A stretch of DNA of 64,000 bases from Streptomyces prunicolor NBRC 13075 (GCF_000367365.1 NZ_BARF01000029.1:94619-158618); one strand, 5' to 3'. Numbered from the stretch's first letter, positions 42,253 to 50,912 are shown. Notes: generated by a model not told the origin, from the letters alone. Numbers and translations are program-made.

Positions 42253-43032
42253 ATGGGCCACATGGATCACTTCAGCGCGGGCTGGGTCACCCCGGTCCTG
42301 TCCTACGCGATGGCCTGCGTCGGCGCCGCGCTCGGACTGCGCTGCACCGTAAGGGCACTTGAGGCCGACGGCGCCTCCAAACGGAACTGGCTGACCCTCG
42401 CCTCCGTCGCCATCGGCTCCGGCATCTGGACCATGCACTTCGTGGCCATGCTCGGCTTCAGCGTCGAAGGCACCCCCATCCGCTACGACGTCCCGCTCAC
42501 CGTCCTGAGCCTGCTGATGTCGATCGGCGTGGTCGCCGCCGGTGTCTTCACCGCCGGATACGGCCGCTCCCGCGTCACCTCGGTCGCCTTCGGCGGCATC
42601 GGCACCGGCCTCGGCGTCGCCGCCATGCACTACACCGGCATGGCCGCCCTCGACCTGCACGGCGAGATCGACTACGACCCCGGGCTCGTCATCGCCTCCG
42701 TCGTGATCGCCGTCGTCGCCGCGACCGCCGCGCTCACCCTCACCCTCGTCGTCCGCGGCCCGGTCCTCGCCACGCTCGCCGCCCTCGTCATGGGCCTCGC
42801 GGTCAGCACCATGCACTACACCGGCATGTACGCCGTGAGCGTCACCCTCGCCCCCAGCAGTGCGACCCTCTCCGGCGCCACCGCCACGGAGTTCATCTTC
42901 CCGCTCGCCGTCGTCCTCGGCTCCTTCCTCTTCCTGGCCTCCGCCTACGTAGCCCTCTCCCCGACCGGCAAGCACCACGAGTCGGCCATCGCCGCGGAGC
43001 TGCTCCGCGAGGTCGAACTCGCCACGGTCTGA
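42253..43032 (+). CDS. MHYT-domain membrane sensor protein
   Basis: The 259-residue protein has seven membrane helices and the three MHYT motifs of this family: IWTMHFVAML (about residue 58), AAMHYTGMAAL (about 120) and STMHYTGMYAV (about 180). MHYT domains probably bind a metal (copper has been proposed) and sense a gas. No signalling domain is attached. The histidine kinase gene begins 77 bases later in the same direction, so the two may work together. Confidence 0.9.
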   Translation: MGHMDHFSAGWVTPVLSYAMACVGAALGLRCTVRALEADGASKRNWLTLASVAIGSGIWTMHFVAMLGFSVEGTPIRYDVPLTVLSLLMSIGVVAAGVFTAGYGRSRVTSVAFGGIGTGLGVAAMHYTGMAALDLHGEIDYDPGLVIASVVIAVVAATAALTLTLVVRGPVLATLAALVMGLAVSTMHYTGMYAVSVTLAPSSATLSGATATEFIFPLAVVLGSFLFLASAYVALSPTGKHHESAIAAELLREVELATV

Positions 43033-43109
43033 ACGGACTTCGGCCGTCCAGGTCGCGGCCGCCGCACGAGCCACCCCGCACTTTCCCCATCCTCCGAACG
43101 AGGTCCCTC

Positions 43110-45107
43110 ATGCGTGTCCTCCGCGCGTCGGCCCGACTGCGCCCCAGATCGGTCCGCGCGAAGATCGTCGCCCTGCTGATGCTGCCCATCGTGTCCCTGA
43201 TGGCCCTGTGGGGCTTCGCCGCGGTGACGACCGCGTCGAGCATCGCCGACACCGAGACCGCCAAGGACGTCAACTCCGAACTCCTCACCCCCGTAGCCGA
43301 GTTCGTGACGGCGGTGCAGGGTGAGCGGACCGCCGCCCTGCGCCGGGCGGACGCCCCGGGCGCCTTCAAGACCGCCACCGCGGTCACCGACAAGGCAGCC
43401 GTCGCCCTGCGCGACGGTGTCAACGACTCCAGTTCGGACGCGGCGCTCATCGACTCCACGCTGCCGGGCCGTATCGACAAGCTGGAGACGGATGCCAAGG
43501 GCCTGGCGGCACTGCGCGCCGAAGCCACCACCAAGGGCGCCAAGTCGACGGCCACGTACGCCAGTTACTCGGCGATCGTCGAGCACGGCTTCGCCGTCAC
43601 CGGTGCGCTCACCGGCGACAAGACCGCCGCCGACGCCTCCGAGGCGCGCGTGGTGCTCGAACTGTCCCGGGCCCGCGAGGCCGTCGCCCAGGAACAGGCA
43701 GTGCTCGGCGCGGCCCGTACCGGGGGCGAGTTGACGAAGGAGCAGTACGCGCTGTTCGTCGGCGCCGTCGCCACCCAGCGCGCGCTGCTCGCACCCGCGG
43801 TCGCCGACCTCAGGCCCGAGCACCGGGCGGCGTACCGCACGCTCCTCGACAGCAGCGGCTACACCCAGCTCCAGGCGGTCGAGAACCGGGTCCGCAGCGC
43901 GGGCCCCGGCACCTCCGCCGCGTCCGCCCGCTTCCTCGGCGACTGGGACTCCACCGCGAGCGGAGTCCTCACCGGACTCGACGCGGCCGAGACGAAGGCC
44001 GGTACGGGAGCCACGGCCGCCGCCGACCCGTTCGGCTGGGACACGCTCGGTGCCTCCGGGATCGCCGTCGTGCTCGGCCTGGTCGGCGTGCTGCTGTCAC
44101 TCCTCGTCTCCGTGCTCGTCGGCCGCGGCCTCATCGTCGAACTCCTCGACCTGCGCAACTCCGCCCTGGAAGTGGCCGGCCGCCGCCTCCCGCAGGCCAT
44201 GCGCCGACTGCACGCCGGCCAGGGCGTCGACATCGACGCCGAAGCCCCCCTGCGCCGCCTCGCCGGTGACGAACTCGCCCAGGTCAGCACGGCGTTGACC
44301 GCCGTCCAGCGCGCCGCCCTCAAGGCCGCCTCCGAACGCGCCGAACTCCTCAGCGGCATCTCCGGCGTCTACGTCAGCCTCGCCCGCCGCAGCCAGGTGC
44401 TGCTGCACCGCCAACTCGACCTCCTCGACGCGATGGTGCGCAGACAGCGCGACCCGGCCGAGCTGCACGAGCTGTACCGCGTCGACTACCTGGCCACGCG
44501 CATGCGCCGCCACTCCGAGAGCCTGCTGATCCTCTCCGGCATCGCGCCCGGCCGGGGCTGGCGGGACCCGATCCCGCTGTCCGACATCCTGCGCGCGGCC
44601 GTCGCCGAGATCGAGAACTCGGCCCGGGTGCAGATCTGGGCCGTACCGAAGGTGTCGCTGACCGGCGGTTCGGTCGCCGACGTGATCCATCTGCTCGCCG
44701 AACTCGTCGAGAACGCGACGGCGTTCTCACCGCCCAGCACTCAAGTGCAGCTGCGCGCGGCCCGGATGCGCGAGGGCGTCCTCATTGAGATCGAGGACAG
44801 CGGCTTCGGCATGAAGGACGACGCGCTGGCCGACGCCAACCGCAAGATCCAGTCCGAGAAGGTCGACCTCCTCGACGCCAAGCAGATCGGCCTCTTCGTG
44901 GTCAACCGGCTGCGCGAGAGGCAGGGCCTGCGCGTGGAGATACGGCACTCGCAGAGCGGCGGGGTCACGGCCGCGGTGCTCATCCCCGAGGGCCTGATGC
45001 GCGACGACATGCCGGTGGGGGAGCAGCAACAGGCGCCCGGCGGGCGGGGGTTGGCACCCGCGTCGGCGCTGGTCCCGCGGCAGCGACTGCGCGGGGCGGG
45101 CGCCTGA
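43110..45107 (+). CDS. NIT-domain sensor histidine kinase-like protein
   Basis: The 665-residue protein has a first membrane helix (KIVALLMLPIVSLMALWGF), an extracytoplasmic NIT-type sensor (about residues 45-310) and a second helix (IAVVLGLVGVLLSLLVSVLV). A HAMP-like linker, a helical dimerisation region and a C-terminal HATPase domain follow (N box ELVENATAFSPP, about residue 535; G boxes EDSGFGMKDD and QIGLFVVNRL). No typical H-box phosphoacceptor was recognised. This is the CvnA-like class of Streptomyces conservons, but the CvnB-D partner genes and a response regulator are missing next to it. Confidence 0.88.
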   Translation: MRVLRASARLRPRSVRAKIVALLMLPIVSLMALWGFAAVTTASSIADTETAKDVNSELLTPVAEFVTAVQGERTAALRRADAPGAFKTATAVTDKAAVALRDGVNDSSSDAALIDSTLPGRIDKLETDAKGLAALRAEATTKGAKSTATYASYSAIVEHGFAVTGALTGDKTAADASEARVVLELSRAREAVAQEQAVLGAARTGGELTKEQYALFVGAVATQRALLAPAVADLRPEHRAAYRTLLDSSGYTQLQAVENRVRSAGPGTSAASARFLGDWDSTASGVLTGLDAAETKAGTGATAAADPFGWDTLGASGIAVVLGLVGVLLSLLVSVLVGRGLIVELLDLRNSALEVAGRRLPQAMRRLHAGQGVDIDAEAPLRRLAGDELAQVSTALTAVQRAALKAASERAELLSGISGVYVSLARRSQVLLHRQLDLLDAMVRRQRDPAELHELYRVDYLATRMRRHSESLLILSGIAPGRGWRDPIPLSDILRAAVAEIENSARVQIWAVPKVSLTGGSVADVIHLLAELVENATAFSPPSTQVQLRAARMREGVLIEIEDSGFGMKDDALADANRKIQSEKVDLLDAKQIGLFVVNRLRERQGLRVEIRHSQSGGVTAAVLIPEGLMRDDMPVGEQQQAPGGRGLAPASALVPRQRLRGAGA

Positions 45108-45224
45108 GACCGCACTCTTCGCACCATCTCCACACAGATGTACCGCAATCGAGGTACAGGTGGGGCGGATGGGACGGATAGGTTTGTTTGATACTCCAAG
45201 TGCACTGCCGGAAGGGTCAGTTCC

Positions 45225-46352
45225 GTGTCCGAAACCCCCACGCCGTCGTCCCCCACACCGTCCCACCGCAGGAAGCGGTCCCTCTCGCGTCGCGGCGCGA
45301 TAGGGGCCGCCGGAGCCGTAGCCGCCGGGGCCGCCCTGACCCCGGTGGTCTTCGCGGCCACCGACTCGGGCTCCACGTCCGGCTCCACGTCCGACACCGA
45401 CGCGGCCCCCTCGGGCACCAAGCCGGAGACCTTCCCGGCCACCCGCACGGCGACCGCCACCGGCACCGCCCCGGCCACCACGACCTTCGCCGCGTCCTAC
45501 GTCGGCCTGCGCTGGACCGGCGACCAGGACGGCGCCGGCATCCGCCTAGCGGACGGCAACTGGCAGCAGACGGGCACCGGTTGCGCGACGATCGACGGCG
45601 GCGGTACGGCCCTGATCGCGGCCGACGAGGCCACCAGCTACGAGGTGCGGACACCGGCAGGCGCGACGGACGTACGCTCCATCGCGATCGACTGCACCCG
45701 AGGCCCCGACCGCACCTTCCACGTGCCGTCCGAGGCGACCCGAGTCCGCGGTGTCCGCTACCTCTCGCGCCCGGCCTGGGGCGCCGACGAGTCGAAGCGG
45801 TACAAGGACGGCAAGGTCAACACGCCTGAGGCGTACTACCCGTTGCAGTCGATCACGGTCCACCACACGGACACCCCGAACGCCGACCCGGACCCGGCCT
45901 CGACCGTCCGCGGGATCTACGAGTACCACGCGATCACCCTCGACTGGGGAGACATCGGCTACCACTTCCTGATCGACGAGGCAGGCGTGGTCTACGAGGG
46001 CCGCTACTCCGGCGACGACCTGATCCCGGCCTTCGACAAGGACGGCAACCTGGTCACCGCCTTCCACACGGCGGGCTTCAACTCCGGCAACCTCGGCATC
46101 GCCCTCATCGGCAACCTCGTGGCCCAGCCCCCGACGGCTGCGGCCAAGGCCTCCGTGATCCGCCTGATCAAGGTGATCACCCGCTTCAAGGGCCTGGATC
46201 CCCAGGCGAAGATCACCTACACCAACCCGGTGAACGGCGTGAAGAAGGACAACGAGACGATCAGCGGCCACAGGGACTGGCTCCAGACGGACTGCCCCGG
46301 CCAGACGATGTACGACTTGCTGGCCGAGATACGGGCAGCGGCCGCACGCTGA
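45225..46352 (+). CDS. Tat-exported PGRP-type N-acetylmuramoyl-L-alanine amidase
   Basis: The 375-residue protein starts with a twin-arginine signal (RKRSLSRRGAIGAAGAVAAG), followed by a Thr/Ala-rich linker, a beta-rich region (about residues 85-165) and a peptidoglycan-recognition/amidase-2 domain (about 180-370). Zinc-binding and catalytic motifs are VHHTDTP (His), the GYHFLIDEAG strand, FHTAGFNSGNLGIALIGN and GHRDWLQTDCPG (His/Cys). It cleaves the amide bond between muramic acid and the peptide stem outside the cell. The GTG start has a GGAAGGG site eleven bases upstream. Confidence 0.92.
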   Translation: MSETPTPSSPTPSHRRKRSLSRRGAIGAAGAVAAGAALTPVVFAATDSGSTSGSTSDTDAAPSGTKPETFPATRTATATGTAPATTTFAASYVGLRWTGDQDGAGIRLADGNWQQTGTGCATIDGGGTALIAADEATSYEVRTPAGATDVRSIAIDCTRGPDRTFHVPSEATRVRGVRYLSRPAWGADESKRYKDGKVNTPEAYYPLQSITVHHTDTPNADPDPASTVRGIYEYHAITLDWGDIGYHFLIDEAGVVYEGRYSGDDLIPAFDKDGNLVTAFHTAGFNSGNLGIALIGNLVAQPPTAAAKASVIRLIKVITRFKGLDPQAKITYTNPVNGVKKDNETISGHRDWLQTDCPGQTMYDLLAEIRAAAAR

Positions 46353-46390
46353 CCTGCGCGGGAAGGCTGCTGTTGCACCCCGGGGTCTCC

Positions 46391-46834
46391 TCAGACCGCG
46401 GTGACCTGCTGGGCGAGCAGCAGCGCCAGGGGTCCGCCCTGGAGCAGGAAACGGCCCTGGGCGGCAGCCTGGATCGCATCGTCCATCGGCCACCACATCA
46501 GCTTGAAGTCCGCTTCGCTCGGCATGAGTTGCTGCGGTCCCAAGGTGAGGCCTTCGGCCAGGAAGAGGTGGATGCGGGCGGTGGAGTTCAGGGTGATGGC
46601 GTACGAGCCGAGGGGGCGCCAGGTTTCGGCCGTGACGCCAGCTTCCTCGCGCAGCTCGCGCGCCGCGCACTCTTGCGGTGTCTCGTTACCTTCCCGGCGT
46701 CCCCCGGGCAGGAACACGTACTCGCCGCCGTGCTGGGGGAATTCTGCGGTCAGGACGGCGACCATGCCGTCCGCGTCTCGGGCCACGATGACGGAGGCGT
46801 CGCGCATCGCCCCCCGCTGGGATGAGTCGCTCAT
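46391..46834 (-). CDS. NUDIX hydrolase
   Basis: The 147-residue protein carries a complete Nudix box, GRREGNETPQECAARELREE followed by AGV (about residues 45-67), which binds metal and the diphosphate. The start MSDSSQRGAMRDASVIVARD is normal for the family. The substrate, a nucleoside diphosphate derivative, is unknown. It is last in the minus-strand arm of the radical SAM cluster but separated by 18 bases, so it may be a member or simply a neighbour. Confidence 0.9.
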   Translation of the reverse strand: MSDSSQRGAMRDASVIVARDADGMVAVLTAEFPQHGGEYVFLPGGRREGNETPQECAARELREEAGVTAETWRPLGSYAITLNSTARIHLFLAEGLTLGPQQLMPSEADFKLMWWPMDDAIQAAAQGRFLLQGGPLALLLAQQVTAV

Positions 46835-46852
46835 GGCCCGGGAGCGTAGCTT

Positions 46853-47647
46853 CTACGGCGCGAGCGTGGCGGCGAACGGCGCGTTCAGCACGGTGGGGTG
46901 AGCGATGCCACGACCGTGGTAGCCGTCCTCACCGAAGGCGTCGCCGTGGTCGGCGCACATGATGATCAGCCACCTCTTCTCGCTGGTGAGCCCCTCGACC
47001 AGGCGGCCCAGGTGTTCGTCCGCGTACGCGAGCGCGGCGGCCTGGGAGTGCCAGGAGTCGCCGCTGTCGCCGGTGTAGTGGCCGTGGGGGACGTGGGTGG
47101 CGGAGACGTTGACGAACAGGAACAGCGGACGGCTGGCGTGCTGCTCGGCGACGGTCAGGGCTTGGTCGACCTGGTGGCGTGTGGAGTCGGGCTCCGGAGA
47201 GCAGAACTCCGGCCGCCAGTGGTCCTCGTGGAACATGTCGGGCAGCACCGATCCGAGCGGTGTCTCCCGCGAGAAGTACGTCACGCCGCCGATGCACACG
47301 GTGCGATAGCCGTGCCGGGCGAGCCCGGTGAGAAGGTTCGGCGCGTCGAAGACGAACGTGCTCGTATCGATGTCCTTGAAGGCGGGCGGACGGCACTCCC
47401 ACAGCCTGGGCGGTTGTACGGGCTGGGGCAGTTTGGGCAGGAAGCCGGAGAAGAACGCGATGTGCGCGGGGAGGGTGAAGGTGCCGGGGGTGCGGCGTTC
47501 CTCCCACTGGCCGCCCGGCAGGATCTTCGCCAGTCGCGGTGTCTGACCGGCGTGCAGGGCGGCGCGGGCGACGTCGTAGCGCAGGGAATCGAGGGTGACG
47601 AACAGGATGCTGGTCTCGCTCCGGATGACCTCTGCCGCGTCGATCAC
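46853..47647 (-). CDS. STM4013/SEN3800-family sulfatase-fold hydrolase
   Basis: The 264-residue protein has the alkaline phosphatase/sulfatase fold: metal site VTLDSLRYDVA (about residue 17), the nucleophile loop PGTFTLPAHIAFFSGFLP (about 50-67), SVLPDMFHEDHWRPEF and the second metal site CADHGDAFGEDGYHGRG (about 230). A catalytic Thr stands where sulfatases have Cys/Ser. The STM4013 group in Salmonella is encoded beside radical SAM and ATP-grasp genes, with unknown function. Here it overlaps the PMM-like gene (GTGA) and belongs to an operon with a radical SAM enzyme. Confidence 0.85.
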   Translation of the reverse strand: MIDAAEVIRSETSILFVTLDSLRYDVARAALHAGQTPRLAKILPGGQWEERRTPGTFTLPAHIAFFSGFLPKLPQPVQPPRLWECRPPAFKDIDTSTFVFDAPNLLTGLARHGYRTVCIGGVTYFSRETPLGSVLPDMFHEDHWRPEFCSPEPDSTRHQVDQALTVAEQHASRPLFLFVNVSATHVPHGHYTGDSGDSWHSQAAALAYADEHLGRLVEGLTSEKRWLIIMCADHGDAFGEDGYHGRGIAHPTVLNAPFAATLAP

Positions 47648-48141
47648 AGCGCCTCCACCAAGTCGCGGCGCTCGGTGATGCTGCCCCTGGCTTGGTCGTT
47701 GACCGGGATGGGAACCCGGTCGGAGGCGATCATCTTCCGCAGTTTGGCCATACCGGTGCCTTCGGTGACCGGTCGGCCGTCCGCGTCGTAGAGACGGATG
47801 GTGACGGTCTGCCGACCGCCGTCGTCGGTCGTGGACAGCCTCGCGCCGGGGACGGAGCCGAGTGCCTTCATCGCGTGCAGGAGTTGGGCTTCGCCGGCCG
47901 TGCCGAGGCTGGCGACCTGGCAGCCGAAGTGCTGGGCGTTGATGGCTCCGCGGCAGAACCGCTGGTGGAACTCGGCCGTGGTGGGGTGCCCGTCGTGTGC
48001 CACGGCCATCTGCCGGGCCTGACTCACCACAACGAAGCAGGCGGCGACCCACCAGGCCACGCCCTCGTGGATCTCGTCCGGGAATGCGCCGGAGACGCGG
48101 CCGTCGCGGATGACGGTGTCGGCGTCGATGGGGTTAAGCAC
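47644..48141 (-). CDS. Truncated, degenerate phosphomannomutase domain I protein
   Basis: The 165-residue protein matches only the first domain of phosphohexomutases (full enzymes are about 450 residues). IRDGRVSGAFPDEIHEGVAW corresponds to the IRG...ELN segment, QMAVAHDGHPTTAEFHQRF to VGxDxRxSS, and GARLSTTDDGG to the position of the phosphoserine loop TASHNP. The catalytic Ser-His-Asn is lost. It therefore probably binds a sugar or nucleotide phosphate, or a partner, instead of acting as a mutase. It overlaps both neighbours (8 bases and GTGA), so it is an integral part of the operon and not a random fragment. Confidence 0.7.
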   Translation of the reverse strand: MLNPIDADTVIRDGRVSGAFPDEIHEGVAWWVAACFVVVSQARQMAVAHDGHPTTAEFHQRFCRGAINAQHFGCQVASLGTAGEAQLLHAMKALGSVPGARLSTTDDGGRQTVTIRLYDADGRPVTEGTGMAKLRKMIASDRVPIPVNDQARGSITERRDLVEAL

Positions 48142-48772
48142 GCCTGTCCTCCAGGTACTTGATGATCAGGTCGGCGAGGTCGTCCGGGCTGTGGCCGTCG
48201 GTGGGGAGCGTGATGGCGCTGGGGTCCTCGTCGGCCGCGGCCTGGAAGTTCTCCCGGAGCCGGGCAAGGCGGCCGGGGACGCCGAACAGGTCGGTGTCGT
48301 CCTGCTTCACGTCCGTCTTGGTCCCCATCCGCTCTTTCAGCGAATGATCGGAGCCGATGAGGTAGAAGGTGGCGTCCGGCGCCACGAGGTACGGCCGGAA
48401 CGGGGCTATCAGCTCCTTCACCTGGTCCAGGCCGACGCCGTTGACGGCGGCGTGGCAGGCCGTGACCGAGGAGGCGTACCGGTCCGCGACCACCGGCCCA
48501 GTGCCGAGGTGCTGCCGTATGGCATCGGAGGCGTGCAGGAGACCGGAGAGGTAGAAGGCGAACTGCGGCAGTGGCCGGATCTCCCGGTTGACCAGGTCGG
48601 ACCAGCAGGTGTGCGGATTGGTGAGGGTGTGGATCGCCGCGGCGCCGAGTCGCTTGGCCAGCAGGCGGCTCAGCGTCGACTTGCCGACTCCGGAGACTCC
48701 TTCCAGGACCACGAACGGCCCCTGGCGTCCTCGGTCTGCCCCAGGTGTGTATGGGGCGCGCAGGGGGTTCAC
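48134..48772 (-). CDS. Thymidylate-kinase-like P-loop kinase
   Basis: The 212-residue protein has the dTMP kinase layout: P-loop EGVSGVGKSTLSRLLAKR (about residue 23), then ADRYASSVTACHAAVNGVG corresponding to the DR(Y/F) motif, and a lid-like segment GSDHSLKERMGTKTDVKQDD. It phosphorylates a nucleoside monophosphate or a related substrate; the lid sequence differs from housekeeping Tmk. The GTG start overlaps the radical SAM stop (GTGA), so it is not a stray gene. Confidence 0.83.
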   Translation of the reverse strand: MNPLRAPYTPGADRGRQGPFVVLEGVSGVGKSTLSRLLAKRLGAAAIHTLTNPHTCWSDLVNREIRPLPQFAFYLSGLLHASDAIRQHLGTGPVVADRYASSVTACHAAVNGVGLDQVKELIAPFRPYLVAPDATFYLIGSDHSLKERMGTKTDVKQDDTDLFGVPGRLARLRENFQAAADEDPSAITLPTDGHSPDDLADLIIKYLEDRRA

Positions 48773-49785
48773 AGAGTGCCCTCGGTGAAGGCGGAGACGT
48801 GCCGGGCCACGGCCGCGGGGACTTGCTCCGGCTGGTCCAGCAGCGATCGGATGTCCATGCGCAGGTCGTCGCGCAGAAGGCAGGGCTGGACTCCGCCGGC
48901 GTGGTCCATGCGCAGGGCCCAGAAGCCCTCCACGCACTTGGCCCTCACCGGGCAGGTGCCGCACTGGCCGACGTGGTGGCGGCCCAACTCGCGGTGGAGG
49001 ACGTCGATCTCGATGCCGTCGATGCGGAAGATCCGCCGCCCCTGGCCGACGCCGGAGACCTCTACCTCCTCCTCGCTGGTCAGTGTGCGCAGGTGGTCGA
49101 TGAGGCCCTGGGCCCCGATGGCCGAGGACTTCCGGCCAGTGTTGAAGTCGGTGTCGACCAGCTCGATGAACTGCACCGGCAGCCTGCGGTCGAGGGCGAA
49201 GGCGAGGATGTCGCGCAGCTCGTGTTCGTTCTCGCGCTGGATGAGCGTGTTCAGCTCCACCCGCTCGAACATCTCGCGGGCGGCCTCGATGCCGTCCAGG
49301 ACGGCCGCGACGCCGTAGCGGGTCTGGGCGATGGCCCGGAACGACTCGTCGGAGAAGTAGTGCAGGGAGACCTTCACCTTGTCCAGTCCGGTCGTGGCGA
49401 GCCAGTCCTGATGCGTGCGCACCAGCAGCCCGTTCGTGATCAGCGTGTAGGACACGTCCGGACCGCGAACGGGAAGCTGGGTGAGAACCGGTTGCGCCAG
49501 CTTCGATGCCAGCGGTTCGCCGCCGGTGAAGTACACCCGCTTCAATCCGGCGCCGATCAGCTCGCGTAGGACGTTCACATAGTCGTCGGCGGTCAGTTCA
49601 CGGGCGCGGGGCTTGGCGTCCCGGTGCAGGTGCGTGAAGGGCGGCGGGACATCGCCCTCGTTGTGGCAGAACCAGCACTTCACGTTGCAGATGGGTGTCA
49701 GCGAGACTCTGAGCTGTCCGCGCAGTGCGGCGAAGTTCCGCAGCGCCGTCCAGTCCAAGTCGGCAATCGGGAGTGGAACGGTCAT
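48769..49785 (-). CDS. MoaA-like radical SAM enzyme
   Basis: The 338-residue protein has the radical SAM motif CNVKCWFC (Cys-x3-Cys-x2-Cys, about residue 33), the SAM-binding TGGEPLASK motif and a C-terminal Cys group CGTCPVRAKC...PCLL (about residue 275) that resembles the second Fe-S cluster of MoaA. MoaA acts on GTP, so a nucleotide substrate is plausible, particularly with a thymidylate-kinase-like neighbour. It is the first gene of the overlapping minus-strand operon. The upstream gap holds a small hydrophobic ORF. Confidence 0.87.
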   Translation of the reverse strand: MTVPLPIADLDWTALRNFAALRGQLRVSLTPICNVKCWFCHNEGDVPPPFTHLHRDAKPRARELTADDYVNVLRELIGAGLKRVYFTGGEPLASKLAQPVLTQLPVRGPDVSYTLITNGLLVRTHQDWLATTGLDKVKVSLHYFSDESFRAIAQTRYGVAAVLDGIEAAREMFERVELNTLIQRENEHELRDILAFALDRRLPVQFIELVDTDFNTGRKSSAIGAQGLIDHLRTLTSEEEVEVSGVGQGRRIFRIDGIEIDVLHRELGRHHVGQCGTCPVRAKCVEGFWALRMDHAGGVQPCLLRDDLRMDIRSLLDQPEQVPAAVARHVSAFTEGTL

Positions 49786-49874
49786 GACCTGGTACTCCTT
49801 CCGAAGCGTGCACTTGTGGTTCGGTGGCTGGCCGCCCGGCGTGGCGGCGGGTGCAGGCCGCGAACCGCCGGGAA

Positions 49875-49967
49875 CTACAGGGCCACGGTGAGCAGCACGC
49901 CGCCGAGGACGAGCACGACGAGCACCAGGGCGACGGCCTCAACCCGGGGCGACCCGCCACGGTGCAC
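49875..49967 (-). CDS. Possible 30-residue single-helix membrane peptide
   Basis: A GTG-started frame of 30 codons has a short basic/polar start (VHRGGSPR) and one hydrophobic helix (VEAVALVLVVLVLGGVLLTV). It lies between the Cys-rich protein gene and the radical SAM gene on the same strand. No clear ribosome binding site is seen, and a longer frame reaching back to 50099 is also open, so its reality is uncertain. Confidence 0.35.
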   Translation of the reverse strand: MHRGGSPRVEAVALVLVVLVLGGVLLTVAL

Positions 49968-49990
49968 GGGCCAGGGGCCCTGACGGCCGT

Positions 49991-50206
49991 TCAACGCAGG
50001 CCCCCACAGGCCGGGTTGCAGGCACACAGTCGGAAGGGCCTCCCGCGGTGGCGTACGTCGCCCAGGACGCGGCCGGTGATCCCCAAGCGGGTGTTGCACA
50101 GGACGCAGTCCATGGCCATCTGCTGACGGGGCCGGAGGCTGGTCACGTCGAGCAGAGTGGGCAGACTGCCGGGCGGGGCGGCGGCCGTTGACTGATAGCC
50201 GGTCAC
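49991..50206 (-). CDS. Small Cys-rich (zinc-ribbon-like) protein
   Basis: The 71-residue protein has CVLCNTRLG and LCACNPAC motifs (five Cys), which look like one small metal site. The GTG start overlaps the HATPase stop (GTGA), so it is translationally coupled to that gene. Unknown family; similar small proteins accompany HATPase genes in Streptomyces as far as I recall. Function unknown. Confidence 0.72.
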   Translation of the reverse strand: MTGYQSTAAAPPGSLPTLLDVTSLRPRQQMAMDCVLCNTRLGITGRVLGDVRHRGRPFRLCACNPACGGLR

Positions 50207-50616
50207 GGGGATGCCTCTGCGGTCAGGTGGGCCCACACGCGTTTCCCGCCGTGCACCACCTCGGCTCCCCAATCGTCGGCGATAGCTTCGACCAGTTGCA
50301 GGCCGCGCCCGCGCTCCTCGTCGCCGTTCGGCGTCTCGGCAGTGGGCCGTACGCGGGAGGTGTCGGTGACGGTGATCCGCACCGAGTGCGGGCCGGTCCT
50401 GGTGACCGAGGCGCCGACCGTGGTGACGTCGGTGTGCTCCACGGCGTTGGTGACCAACTCGCTGACGACCAGTCCGGCCATATCCACCAGACGGGACAGG
50501 CCCCACGTCTCCAGAGCGAGGGCGACGTCATGGCGCGCGCGGGGAATGGACTCTTCCTTTGCCGGATAGCGCTTGTGGTAACGCTGCGGCCCTACTGGTG
50601 CCGCAGTCATGGTCAT
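50203..50616 (-). CDS. Stand-alone HATPase (RsbW-like)
   Basis: The 137-residue protein has N box SELVTNAVEHTD (about residue 52), VTDTSRVRP as the G1-type motif and the ERGRGLQLVEAIAD lid. It is the third HATPase of this class in the window. It is first in its minus-strand unit, followed by the Cys-rich protein. It is divergent from the HTH-TPR regulator, so it may work as the regulator's partner in controlling the cluster; this is inference. Confidence 0.87.
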   Translation of the reverse strand: MTMTAAPVGPQRYHKRYPAKEESIPRARHDVALALETWGLSRLVDMAGLVVSELVTNAVEHTDVTTVGASVTRTGPHSVRITVTDTSRVRPTAETPNGDEERGRGLQLVEAIADDWGAEVVHGGKRVWAHLTAEASP

Positions 50617-50912
50617 CGCCGCCTCTGCCTTCCGCCGAACCCTGGGGCGCGGCGGAGCCGAATCATGAAGGTGCGAGGGGGCATGCCCCATTCCTTTTCG
50701 TTGGTGCGGGTCAGCTGCAGGAAGCTGTAGTGGCTCTCGGTGAGGGGGACCACGCGGACATGCCTCCACAAAGGGGTGCGCGGACGGAACCATCCGAGCC
50801 TGACGCACCCCCAGTCCGCCGGGAATGAACGGCCGTTGCACCCTTGTGGCACTTCCGTGGCCCCTCGCCCGCCGTCCGTGCTTCCATGGCGGCAGGAGGG
50901 AGGCGCCCCAAG

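Noticed and set aside
41970..42362. Short frames between ispE and the MHYT gene
   Set aside because: They run over the ends of both genes in the wrong frame and lack protein features.
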